A stretch of 64,000 bases of DNA from Bacteroidota bacterium (lineage in GTDB: Bacteria; Bacteroidota; Bacteroidia; Chitinophagales; Chitinophagaceae), in contig JADJSG010000004.1 of NCBI GenBank assembly GCA_016711825.1, positions 434,001-498,000 on the forward strand. Direction: 5' to 3'. Both the position numbers and the translations under genes were made by a program. Positions 1-9,162 of this stretch are shown here, piece after piece. Below the pieces are notes generated by a model that saw only the letters and a list, made by a program, of their open reading frames with translations, was not told the origin of the DNA and made no database searches. Every line of letters starts with the position of its first letter. The first letter of the stretch is position 1.

Positions 1-3000
1 TCTGTAGCTGTGATAGTATAAATACCCGCAGTTAAATTTGAAAATACCCCTGTGATATTTGTGACATTTACAGGTAAAAGTATATAGGTAATCACTCCTA
101 TTCCACCATTCACATTGGCTACAATGGTACCGTCATTACCACCGAAACAACTAACGGATGTATTGACCAAAGATGTAAATAAGATAGATGCTGGTGCAGT
201 AATAGTAGCTGTTGCAACTGTAGTACAACCATTGGCATCACTCACATTAATCGTATAAATATTTGGCCCTAAACCTGTAAATATACCTGTATTATTAAAG
301 GCTCCTCCTGGTAATAAAGTATAGGTAATAGGTGGTGTACCTCCAATTGTAGTGATGGTAATACCTCCGTCATTACTCCCATTGCATGTTGCATTGGTTG
401 GTGTTACATTCGATACTGTAGGGGCCCCAGGATTTGTCAAAGATACCACATTGGTAAGCGTACAATTATTCGCATCAGTAACAGTAATGGTATAGGTACC
501 ACCTGCCAATAAAGTAAAAATATTTGAAAGCTGATTACCTGCTCCAATGTTATAGTTATACGGACTGGTACCACCAGATACTGTAATAGTTACAGTACCA
601 TCATTTCCAGGTATACATGATGGGGGTGTAGAAGTTATATTCGTAATGGTTAATGCGGGTGGCTGGGTAACATTGATAGTGGTGCTGATGCTACAACCAT
701 TTGCATCTGTTGCATTTACAGTATATATACCTGCATTGATATTATTGAAAAAACCAGTATTATTCACGGTACCATTAGGCAACAATAAATAGTTGATTAT
801 CCCCACCCCACCAGTTGCTGTTACTTGAATACTTCCATCGATTACACCATTGCATGTAGGACTAACAAATGTATTGACTGTCCATGCCATCGGATTGGGT
901 TGTGTCATCACCACCGTTGTTGAAGTACTGCAGTTATTAATATCTGTAACTGTAATGGTATAAGTACCAATACCTAAGTTAGGAAAAATACCCGTATTGT
1001 TAGTGACAGCTCCGGGATTTAAAACGTAGGTATAAACGCCTGTACCGCCTGTTGCAGTCACATTGATGGTGCCATTTGAATCGCCTGTACACAATGGTTC
1101 AACTATACTAACATTTGAAAAAGTAACAGGTGCAGGATTCACAACATTGACTATAACATTGGTGGTACAATTTAAAATATCTGTTACTGTGATGGTATAA
1201 GTACCTCCAATTAAATTATTGAAAATCCCTGTGGTATTGGTAATATTATTTGGCAATAAAGTATAGTTTAAAATGCCTAAGCCTCCTGTAGCAGTTACAT
1301 TGATAGTACCATTGGCATCTCCATTGCATAAAGCCTGTGTACTCACCGCTGCGCTTATCACAGGTGGTATGGGACTAAATAAAGTATCAAAGACGCTTGC
1401 AGTACATCCATTTACATCTGTTACTGTGATTAAATAAATACCAGGCCCCACACCTGTAAACACATTACCAGCTTGTGTAACGGCACCTTTTGTATAAGTA
1501 TAAGGTTGAGTACCCCCCGTGGCTGTAATCGTGATGGTGCCATCATTGCCCGGTATACAACTAATGATTGTATTGACAACATTGGTAATTACTACAGGTG
1601 ATGGTTGAGACAAATTGATTGAGATATCTGTTGTACACCCATTCGCGTCTGTTGCTGTGACTACATATACACCTGCTACAAGATTTGTAAAATAACCTGT
1701 CAGGTTGGTAATATTTCCAGGTTGTAAATTATATTCAATGGGTGCGACACCCCCAATTACAGTGGCATATATATATCCATTGTTACCGCCAGCACAAAAT
1801 AATGTGGAATAACTCACACTATCCCATTGCATAATTGGCAATAATAAAATAGTTACACTAGTCTGTACAAAACATCCATTGGCATCTGTGATTGTTATTA
1901 TGTAAGTGCCATCAGCTAAGTTGGTAAAAGCACCCGTTTGGTTGGTAATATTGCCTGGTTGCAAGTTATAAGTCAACACCCCAACACCACCACTCGCATA
2001 TGCATTGATAGTACCTGTATTTCCGTTATTACAAATAATATCCTGATGCAATACACTGTCTATAATAATTAAAATAGGTGCTGTAATGGTTACAATAGTT
2101 TGTGTACTACAATTATTAACATCGGTAGCCGTAATGGTATAAGTTCCTGCTTGCAGGTTTGGATATACCCCTGTTTGAGTTATCACATTACCTGGTTGCA
2201 AAGTATACGTAATTTGACCGTTGCCCCCTGTGGCTGTTGCAATAATACTCCCATTTCCACCACCTGCACAATTGACGTTTTGCACATTGACATTGGTAAA
2301 CAACGGAGAGTTCGGATTAATCACATTGATAACACTTGTAGCCGAACAACCATTGGCATCGGTTACAACAATCGTATAAGTACCTTGACCTAAATTTGTA
2401 AAAGTATTGCTCAACTGATTTCCCGCCCCAATATTGTAATTGTATACTGGTGTTCCTCCAGATATATTTACAGTTACAACACCATTATTTCCAGGTATAC
2501 AGTTTGGCGGCACTATATTGACAGAAGTAATCGTTAATGCCCCAGGATCAATAATATTAACTATTGAACTTATGGTGCAACCATTGGCGTCAGTGGCTGT
2601 TAATGTATATATATTGCCAGGCAAATTATTAAAAATACCCGTAGCATTATTGATTCCTAATGGATTTAAAGTGTAGTTTATGGGATTGATGCCACCTATT
2701 GCATTCGCATTGATACTTCCATTGTTGGCTCCGTTGCATGTCACATTGATGGTAGTAACAGTATTCCAACTCAAAGAGGTAGGTTGCAAAATGGTTACAT
2801 TGGTGGTATTACTGCAATTATTAGCATCGATGGCAGTAATGGTGTAAATACCCACACCAAGACCTGTAAACAATCCTGTATTATTTAATATACCACCGGG
2901 TTGCAACAAATACGTAAATCCGCCAGCACCACCTGCAGCATTAACAGTAATGGTTCCATTCAATGCACCATTACATAAGGCAGGTGTAGCTAATGCTACA

Positions 3001-4430
3001 GGAAATGTAATCGCTGGAGGCGGAGCTATCACAACTACTGTGGAAGCTGAGCAACCATTAATATCTGTTGCATTTACGGTATAGGTACTTGCAGCTAAAC
3101 CTGAAAAATTACCTGTAATGTTTACAGTCCCTAAAGGGTTTAAAGTATAGGTAATGGTACCTACACCACCTGCTGCTACAACAGACAAACTGCCATTTGA
3201 AAGTCCTATACAAGTTGGGCTGCCTGTGATTACAGATGGGAAAGTAATAGGAATTGGCTGTGTTACATTGATGGTAGTCGTTAAAGTACAATTATTTGCA
3301 TCTGTTGTAGTAACGGTATAAATACCTGCTGCCAGATTGGGAAATAGACCGGTGTTATTTACAACATTGCCTGGATTTAAGGTATAGGTCAACAGTCCAT
3401 TGCCACCAATGGCGGCAACTGTTATACTTCCTGTATTCGCTCCGTTGCAAATGGCAGCTGTAGATGTAGAAGTTATATAATTTAAAACTGGTGGTTGTGT
3501 GATGGTCACCGTGGAAGTAACACTACATCCATTCATATCTGTAGCCGTAATTGTATATGTACCCAATTGCAATAAGGTAAAATTACCTGTGCCATTCGTA
3601 ATATTACCAGGCATTAACTGATATTGATAGCTTGGGGTACCACCAGTTACAAGGGCTGAAATACTTCCATTATTTCCATTTGCACACAACACATTGACAA
3701 AAGTCACATTGCTCCAGCTCAGAACCGTTGGATTAGCAATGACAACTACGGTAGTAGTACTGCAACCATTGGCATCAACAGCATTTACGGTATACGTATT
3801 GGGTGCTAAGCCTGTAAATATACCTGTATTATTATTGGCTCCACCGGGCTGCAAAGTATACAGTATGGGTGCAATGCCACCATTTGCCAACGCATTAATG
3901 GTACCGTCATTAGCCCCATTACACAAAACATCAGTTGCATTCACCGAAACCCAATTGACAGGAGGTGAATTTGGAATCACCACGATGGTTGTCGCAGTAC
4001 AATTTAATGCATCTGTTGCTGTGATAGTATATGATTGAGCACTTAAGCCTGTAAAAGTACCTGGAGGTGCTTGTGCGGCTAAAGGATTAATAGTTAGTAC
4101 GATAGCTCCCGTACCCCCACTTGCTGCAATCACCAGTTGACCTGAATTGGGTAATGCACAAGTAGTACCAGTAATGACAGGTGGTGCAAATACAATTGGC
4201 GGAGGGATTACAATGTTCACAATTGAACTGGCTGTACATCCTGTGGCGTCCGTCACTGTGAGTGTATATTGTGCTTGTGTTAGCCCTGTGAAAACACCTG
4301 TAGCATTATTTACGGCCCCGGGATTTAAATTATAATTTACCGCCCCAATAGCATTTGCCACTGTAGTAGCGGTAATACCTCCAGGTACTAAACAAGTTGC
4401 ATTGGTAACGGTTACATTTGTGATGGTAAT
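1..4430 (-). repeat. Tandem array of about 19 SprB-type repeats (period about 235-240 bp)
   Basis: A recurrent segment reading (plus strand) roughly acaaccattggcatctgt recurs near 230, 467, 690, 930, 1165, 1405, 1635, 1875, 2110, 2350, 2580, 2820, 3055, 3290, 3525, 3765, 4000 and 4235, with a further copy cut by position 1. The copies are diverged at nucleotide level rather than identical. The array continues beyond the left edge. Confidence 0.88.
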
Positions 4431-5390
4431 CATGTCGCATGTGCCCGGTATGGTAATGGGTTCGCGATTGATACAACCTGCAATATTGCCTGTACAACAA
4501 GTTGCATATAAGGTTACACCACCCGGGCAGGTAGCACCAGCGGGATCATATATGAATGGTGAACCAGTACCAACTAAATTACCTGCAATAGGATCGTCCC
4601 ACCAACTGATTGTATTGTTATTGCAGGTACCCGTTAAGGTAGCTGTATAATTTACATTTCCTCCAACACATACCCTTACAGGTGCTGTGGCCGTTGGACT
4701 TATCACAGTCGGTAAACAAGGATTGGTAGCAATGGTAAATTGAATATTATGCGGCAACAAGTCATTGAAATTCCAGCAACCCGTTTCACCGTCTGAAGAA
4801 CCATGAAGGGTAAACGTATAACTATTATTGGTGATAATGCTATTGCAAAACTTAATATCAAATATTAGATTAAATAAATTATTACAACCTAAAGTTACAT
4901 CTCCATAATTATTGCATGGCAAGCCGTCATTGGCAGCAATGATACCACAACAAGTATTGGCAGCAGTATTATCGAAATAAAAACCAGGCCCTCCATTGAA
5001 ACCCGAGCCAGAAGGACACATACCTACGCAACCAGGGTTATATGTTATAAAACCAGCAGGAATGGCCACCGCACTTACTACAAAACCTGCATTGGCTGGC
5101 AAAAACAAACCATGCAGCCACTCTGCATTGGGTGCTTGATTCCAGCGGATATTTGAAATAGTTACCCGAACGGTAGAAGAATCACAACCATTGTTACAAG
5201 TAAAAACCCCATTGTTCACTACTGCACCACCATTGAGGTTAATCAATTCGGCAGTAACGCCTAAAGCAGGTACTTGTTGCGCACAAGTGCCAAAACGCCC
5301 TGTGGTATTTACACCTGACACATTGATAAATTGCGCATGCACTTGATTAACAAGAAGGATTAAAAATAAAAAATGTATAATTTTTTTCAT
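1..5390 (-). CDS. Giant SprB-repeat surface protein, N-terminal part (runs off left edge)
   Basis: An uninterrupted minus-strand frame starts at the ATG at 5388-5390 and has no stop before the window edge, giving 1,796 visible codons. A signal peptide (MKKIIHFLFLILLVNQVHAQ) is followed by a Cys-rich N-terminal region of about 300 residues. From about residue 320 (about position 4430) to the edge it is built of roughly 19 tandem repeats of 78-80 aa. Each carries the pattern C-x-DANGC-x-TVTD-type, Y-x-(Y/F)-x-LNPG and GVFTGL-like segments that define SprB repeats (Pfam SprB). SprB-type proteins in Bacteroidota are T9SS-exported filamentous adhesins; SprB itself is the mobile gliding adhesin of Flavobacterium johnsoniae. 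The C-terminal sorting domain lies outside the window, so the export class cannot be read. It follows the small secreted protein at 5399-5824 with an 8-bp gap. The repeat assignment is secure; a gliding role is inference. Confidence 0.9.
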   Translation of the reverse strand, partial: MKKIIHFLFLILLVNQVHAQFINVSGVNTTGRFGTCAQQVPALGVTAELINLNGGAVVNNGVFTCNNGCDSSTVRVTISNIRWNQAPNAEWLHGLFLPANAGFVVSAVAIPAGFITYNPGCVGMCPSGSGFNGGPGFYFDNTAANTCCGIIAANDGLPCNNYGDVTLGCNNLFNLIFDIKFCNSIITNNSYTFTLHGSSDGETGCWNFNDLLPHNIQFTIATNPCLPTVISPTATAPVRVCVGGNVNYTATLTGTCNNNTISWWDDPIAGNLVGTGSPFIYDPAGATCPGGVTLYATCCTGNIAGCINREPITIPGTCDMITITNVTVTNATCLVPGGITATTVANAIGAVNYNLNPGAVNNATGVFTGLTQAQYTLTVTDATGCTASSIVNIVIPPPIVFAPPVITGTTCALPNSGQLVIAASGGTGAIVLTINPLAAQAPPGTFTGLSAQSYTITATDALNCTATTIVVIPNSPPVNWVSVNATDVLCNGANDGTINALANGGIAPILYTLQPGGANNNTGIFTGLAPNTYTVNAVDANGCSTTTVVVIANPTVLSWSNVTFVNVLCANGNNGSISALVTGGTPSYQYQLMPGNITNGTGNFTLLQLGTYTITATDMNGCSVTSTVTITQPPVLNYITSTSTAAICNGANTGSITVAAIGGNGLLTYTLNPGNVVNNTGLFPNLAAGIYTVTTTDANNCTLTTTINVTQPIPITFPSVITGSPTCIGLSNGSLSVVAAGGVGTITYTLNPLGTVNITGNFSGLAASTYTVNATDINGCSASTVVVIAPPPAITFPVALATPALCNGALNGTITVNAAGGAGGFTYLLQPGGILNNTGLFTGLGVGIYTITAIDANNCSNTTNVTILQPTSLSWNTVTTINVTCNGANNGSINANAIGGINPINYTLNPLGINNATGIFNNLPGNIYTLTATDANGCTISSIVNIIDPGALTITSVNIVPPNCIPGNNGVVTVNISGGTPVYNYNIGAGNQLSNTFTNLGQGTYTIVVTDANGCSATSVINVINPNSPLFTNVNVQNVNCAGGGNGSIIATATGGNGQITYTLQPGNVITQTGVYPNLQAGTYTITATDVNNCSTQTIVTITAPILIIIDSVLHQDIICNNGNTGTINAYASGGVGVLTYNLQPGNITNQTGAFTNLADGTYIITITDANGCFVQTSVTILLLPIMQWDSVSYSTLFCAGGNNGYIYATVIGGVAPIEYNLQPGNITNLTGYFTNLVAGVYVVTATDANGCTTDISINLSQPSPVVITNVVNTIISCIPGNDGTITITATGGTQPYTYTKGAVTQAGNVFTGVGPGIYLITVTDVNGCTASVFDTLFSPIPPVISAAVSTQALCNGDANGTINVTATGGLGILNYTLLPNNITNTTGIFNNLIGGTYTITVTDILNCTTNVIVNVVNPAPVTFSNVSIVEPLCTGDSNGTINVTATGGTGVYTYVLNPGAVTNNTGIFPNLGIGTYTITVTDINNCSTSTTVVMTQPNPMAWTVNTFVSPTCNGVIDGSIQVTATGGVGIINYLLLPNGTVNNTGFFNNINAGIYTVNATDANGCSISTTINVTQPPALTITNITSTPPSCIPGNDGTVTITVSGGTSPYNYNIGAGNQLSNIFTLLAGGTYTITVTDANNCTLTNVVSLTNPGAPTVSNVTPTNATCNGSNDGGITITTIGGTPPITYTLLPGGAFNNTGIFTGLGPNIYTINVSDANGCTTVATATITAPASILFTSLVNTSVSCFGGNDGTIVANVNGGIGVITYILLPVNVTNITGVFSNLTAGIYTITAT

Positions 5391-5398
5391 TCAAAAAT

Positions 5399-5824
5399 TT
5401 ATTTTGATTTTAAAATAAGTTCGTCTAAAATTGTTTTGGCTACTTCTACTGGAAATACTGATGCTTCATAATTATCAAGGATAAAATAACAAGCATTGAT
5501 TCGATTCGATAAGGGTAATGATTCGTTGGTGATGGTTTTGAAAAGCACTTTGTATTTGTGATAAATACGTATATCAAGTTGTTGTTGCTTGTAGTAATTC
5601 ATTGCTTGCTGCTCCACTATCAAAGGCACCTCATTGTTCAAACTATAATTATTCCATTGTAAAATAGCCAGCCTTTTTTGCGCAGCATCCATCTGTACAA
5701 ATTCATTTCTTGTAATGGTTTGTATCGTAGCTTTATCCTGCCCATACATGGTTGATGTAAGAGTCATTAACAACAACAAAAAAACAATGACAAAGTGTTG
5801 ATTTCGAGGTAATAAATAATTCAT
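5399..5824 (-). CDS. Small secreted protein encoded just upstream of the SprB-repeat gene
   Basis: 141 aa. A hydrophobic N-terminal segment (about residues 10-28, ending TMYGQ) looks like a signal peptide. The mature part of about 110 residues is mostly polar and predicted helical by eye, with no Cys cluster and no domain I recognise. It ends 8 bp before the start of the SprB-repeat gene on the same strand, so the two are very probably co-transcribed. That suggests, without proof, a role in secretion, anchoring or stability of the adhesin. It is far too short to be a PorP/SprF-type outer-membrane protein. The start ATG at 5822-5824 is the only one that places the signal peptide at the N-terminus. 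Confidence 0.75.
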   Translation of the reverse strand: MNYLLPRNQHFVIVFLLLLMTLTSTMYGQDKATIQTITRNEFVQMDAAQKRLAILQWNNYSLNNEVPLIVEQQAMNYYKQQQLDIRIYHKYKVLFKTITNESLPLSNRINACYFILDNYEASVFPVEVAKTILDELILKSK

Positions 5825-6078
5825 GAATAATTTTTAAATTTAAATTTATAGTACTTTCATGCCTAAATGAGACATATATTCGTTTTAAAGAGATAAATAT
5901 ACACTTTTACTCAATAATAGTGCCATCTTTCTGTCATTTTTAAGTCATTATATATTCAAATTATTTCATTAAAAAATAAATGATTTAGTAGAAGTGATAT
6001 TTGAATGCATATTGTTTGGTTCAAATTACTAGATTACATTTACAAACAAACCCTCGTTTCTGCCTAACATTCATCTGT

Positions 6079-6838
6079 ATGAATTACCAAATTTTGGAAC
6101 ATTCTAATAATAATCGTCATTGGATAATGGCTTTTTATGGGTATGGGCAACAAGCAAAAGTATATCATCGTTTAGCCAATTTATGTAAAGGTCGTGTAGG
6201 ATTTATTGTGATTGATTTGCCCTATCACGAAACAAAGCAGGCCCCTTCAAAAGAAGATTTTGCAAGTTTTATTGCAGACTTGATGAAACGTTATGCTATC
6301 GAAAAAATCACAGGCATTTCATATAGCATAGGCAGTCGTTATAATTTGATTTTAGCTGAATTGATGCCCGCATCTATGGTGCAACTTATACTGATAGCAC
6401 CAGATGGTGTTTCTATCAATTTCTGGAATCGAGTAGCAACTTCCACCTGGTTAGGACAATCCCTTTTTCATTTTCTGATGTATCATCAGGCTTTTTATGT
6501 CAAACTATTAACTTTATTTCACACCACCCATTTATTACCAAGCGCTTTATATACTTTTTCAAAATGGCATGTGCGAAACCCTGAAAGCAGTCGACAGGTA
6601 TATCAAACATGGATGCAAATGAAACATATGATACCCGACTTAAAGAAAAATCAATCAACAGCAACAACTTTTTTCCTTCCCCATAAAAGCGTATTTTGGC
6701 AACAAAGATGTCATCATCAAACCACAAACAAGCTATAAACTAAAAAAAGAAATTCCCGCAACGGACATTTTCCTGATTGACAAAGGTCATGACCTGTTGA
6801 ATGAAGAATTATTTCCTATTATTGCAAGCTATATATAA
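6079..6838 (+). CDS. Alpha/beta hydrolase (one frameshift as sequenced)
   Basis: Residues FYGYGQQAKVYHRL, the nucleophile-elbow-like SYSIGS (S-x-S-x-G, a variant of G-x-S-x-G) and the late IFLIDKGHD segment with the catalytic-type His identify an alpha/beta-hydrolase fold. The substrate is unknown. Reading starts at the ATG at 6079; an in-frame extension to 6001 is unlikely because it adds unrelated sequence before the conserved start of the domain. The first frame stops at 6738, but the missing C-terminus (AYFGNKDVIIKPQTSYKL onward) continues in the +1 frame to the TAA at 6836-6838. Removing one base in the run ttttttccttcccc (about 6669-6682) restores 252 codons, the usual family length. 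The stop abuts the ATG of the next gene (6839), so the two are likely co-transcribed. Either a real frameshift or an insertion error. Confidence 0.75.
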
Positions 6839-7975
6839 ATGATAAACCTCATACTCTTTATTGCTGTATTGTTTTTTTTAGCGTATGCTATACTGATACT
6901 ATATTTCAGAGTGGGATGGATGAACACCTCTGAAGTAAAATTAAAAAAAGATTATAACCCTAAAACCAAAGTATCAATCATTATTCCTGCCCGAAATGAA
7001 GAAAAAAACATTGCGGCATTATTACGCAATATCACCGCACAAATTTACCCAACCCATTTGGTGCAAATTATCGTCGTCGATGATCATTCTACTGACCAAA
7101 CAGCTTCTATTGTTGCCCAATTTCCGCAGGTCAAATGCATTTCGCTGGTAGATTTTACCCAAGGAAAAATACTCAATGCCTATAAAAAGAAAGCAATTGA
7201 AACTGGCATCTTGCATAGTGAGGGCGAATTAATCATTACCACAGATGCAGACTGTGCCATGTGTGAATTTTGGTTGTTGGGTATTGTCTATTATTATGAA
7301 CAATTTCATCCTCAATTGATTGCTGCTCCTGTTGCATTTTTTAATCATGCAAATTGGTTTCAAACCTTTCAGTCAATCGATTTTTTTACTATGCAGGGCG
7401 TGACTTCTGCTTTATCTTATTTTAAAAGTGGTACTATGTGCAATGGTGCAAATTTAGCCTATACTCGACATGCCTTTGATGCCGTGAAAGGCTTTGAAGG
7501 TATCGATGATATTGCTAGTGGTGATGATATGTTATTGATGTATAAAATAGAAAAAACTTTTCCTCGTCAAACCACCTATTTAAAATGTAAAGATTCAATA
7601 GTTTATACCCATGCAATGGATTCAATAAAAAGTTTTTTTACCCAACGGATTCGCTGGGCTTCCAAAGCATCCCGATTTGAAGATCAACGAATTAAAGGAA
7701 TCCTTGCTGCTGTATTTTTATTCAATTTATTTTTATTCTTTATCCTTTGTGCTTCATTATACAGTGTATATTATTTAAATCTTTTTTTACTTTTGATCAT
7801 TGCCAAAGCCAGTTTAGAAATGTGTTTATTATATCCTGTGAGTCAATTTTTCAAAAAGGAAAAAGAATTGCGATTATTTTATTTTTTACAATTGATACAT
7901 ATTCCCTATATCCTCATTTCAGCGATTCTTTCACAGTTTGGCACCTATCAATGGAAAGGTAGACAAGTAAAATAA
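6839..7975 (+). CDS. Membrane-bound family 2 glycosyltransferase
   Basis: 378 aa. One N-terminal membrane helix (about residues 3-23) is followed by a GT-A domain with the GT2 signatures SIIIPARNEEKNI, VVDDHSTDQT and TTDADC (the DxD-type metal site). The Q-x-x-RW motif occurs as QRIRWASK at about residue 265. Two or three C-terminal membrane helices end the protein. This layout is typical of processive or polyprenyl-linked glycosyl transfer at the cytoplasmic membrane face. Donor and acceptor cannot be read from sequence. The start directly overlaps the end of the hydrolase gene, and the OppC-type permease begins 6 bp downstream, so all three probably form one transcript. Confidence 0.85.
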   Translation: MINLILFIAVLFFLAYAILILYFRVGWMNTSEVKLKKDYNPKTKVSIIIPARNEEKNIAALLRNITAQIYPTHLVQIIVVDDHSTDQTASIVAQFPQVKCISLVDFTQGKILNAYKKKAIETGILHSEGELIITTDADCAMCEFWLLGIVYYYEQFHPQLIAAPVAFFNHANWFQTFQSIDFFTMQGVTSALSYFKSGTMCNGANLAYTRHAFDAVKGFEGIDDIASGDDMLLMYKIEKTFPRQTTYLKCKDSIVYTHAMDSIKSFFTQRIRWASKASRFEDQRIKGILAAVFLFNLFLFFILCASLYSVYYLNLFLLLIIAKASLEMCLLYPVSQFFKKEKELRLFYFLQLIHIPYILISAILSQFGTYQWKGRQVK

Positions 7976-7981
7976 ATTTCT

Positions 7982-9106
7982 ATGAGTCAAATGCAGCAAA
8001 ACAGAACCTTGAGACGCTTGAAAAAAAGCAAGGCCGCGATGTTGTCTATTTTTTTTATTGCACTCATGATTGTTTTAGCTTTTTTGGCATATGTAATTTC
8101 ACCCGACCAAACACCTGATGCGAATACAATGAATGTAGAAATTGCGACGCAACAACCCGGTTTCACTTGTTTATTTTTTAAAAAATATAAAAAAAACACT
8201 CCTGAAAAAAAACACTTTTTACATCAAATACTTTTTGGTCAAGAAGCAGATGCAGAATTGATTCCCATTCGTTCAGCAAACATTCAAGGAAATCAAATAC
8301 AAGTGGCGCATATTATCGATTATCCGCTCACTGAATGGCAAACCTATCCAATAGAACACAAGCTCATTCAACAAGGTATTGAAACCACGATGACAGAAAA
8401 ACAAATTTACCAACATTATATCGTCAAGCGAACCTTTTGGCTTGGTACAGATCGCTTTGGACGCGATATGTTGTCGCGATTAATTATTGGCACACGTATC
8501 AGTTTGGCTGTTGGTTTTATAGCTGTACTTATTTCATTATGGATAGGTGTAATACTGGGTTCATTGAGTGCCTATTATGGTGGCGTTACAGATATGGCAA
8601 TTACCTGGCTTATCAATGTGATTTGGGCTATTCCAACATTGCTATTGGTATTTGCCATCACCTCGGTATTGGGTAAAGGATTTTGGTTGATCTTTATTGC
8701 AGTAGGATGTACGATGTGGGTCGGTACCGCCCGACTCATCAGGGGACAGGTGTTGAGCATCAAAGAGCTCGAATACATACAAGTAGCCCGCACCATGGGT
8801 TACAGTTCATTTCGCATTATCTTTGTACATATACTGCCCAATATTATGGGGCCTACCGTTGTAATGGCAGCAAGCAATTTTGCAACGGCAATTCTCATAG
8901 AAGCAGGCCTGAGTTTTTTAGGTATTGGGGTACAACCTCCGGTGTCATCATGGGGTTTAATGATTAAGGAAAATTACAATTTCATTATAACCAACAGACC
9001 AATGTTAGCAATCATTCCCGGTATCGCCATTATGCTGATGGTACTTGCCTTTAATATGCTGGGCAATGCCCTGCGGGATGCTTTGGATGTCAAAGGGAAT
9101 GTGTAA
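7982..9106 (+). CDS. ABC transporter permease, OppC/DppC type
   Basis: 374 aa, longer than classical OppC (about 300 aa). Residues 1-45 hold the N-terminal OppC segment with the first membrane helix. About 100 periplasmic residues then follow before the six-helix permease core, which starts near FWLGTDRFGRDMLSRLIIG, the conserved entry to the domain in this family. The coupling EAA-type loop is visible as EYIQVARTMGYSSFRIIFVH followed by ILPN. This subunit normally pairs with an OppB permease, two ATPases and a substrate-binding protein for peptide or nickel uptake; none is nearby. The lone permease is common in Bacteroidota, where partners are scattered, so the substrate is unassigned. Confidence 0.87.
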   Translation: MSQMQQNRTLRRLKKSKAAMLSIFFIALMIVLAFLAYVISPDQTPDANTMNVEIATQQPGFTCLFFKKYKKNTPEKKHFLHQILFGQEADAELIPIRSANIQGNQIQVAHIIDYPLTEWQTYPIEHKLIQQGIETTMTEKQIYQHYIVKRTFWLGTDRFGRDMLSRLIIGTRISLAVGFIAVLISLWIGVILGSLSAYYGGVTDMAITWLINVIWAIPTLLLVFAITSVLGKGFWLIFIAVGCTMWVGTARLIRGQVLSIKELEYIQVARTMGYSSFRIIFVHILPNIMGPTVVMAASNFATAILIEAGLSFLGIGVQPPVSSWGLMIKENYNFIITNRPMLAIIPGIAIMLMVLAFNMLGNALRDALDVKGNV

Positions 9107-9162
9107 TTTTTTTATGATTATAAGGCTCAATGGTTTTGACCAATTGATTTTTCAAACCATCT

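Noticed and set aside
2100..4650. Several plus-strand open frames of 60-114 codons inside the SprB-repeat region
   Set aside because: They are antisense shadows of the minus-strand repeats and share their period.
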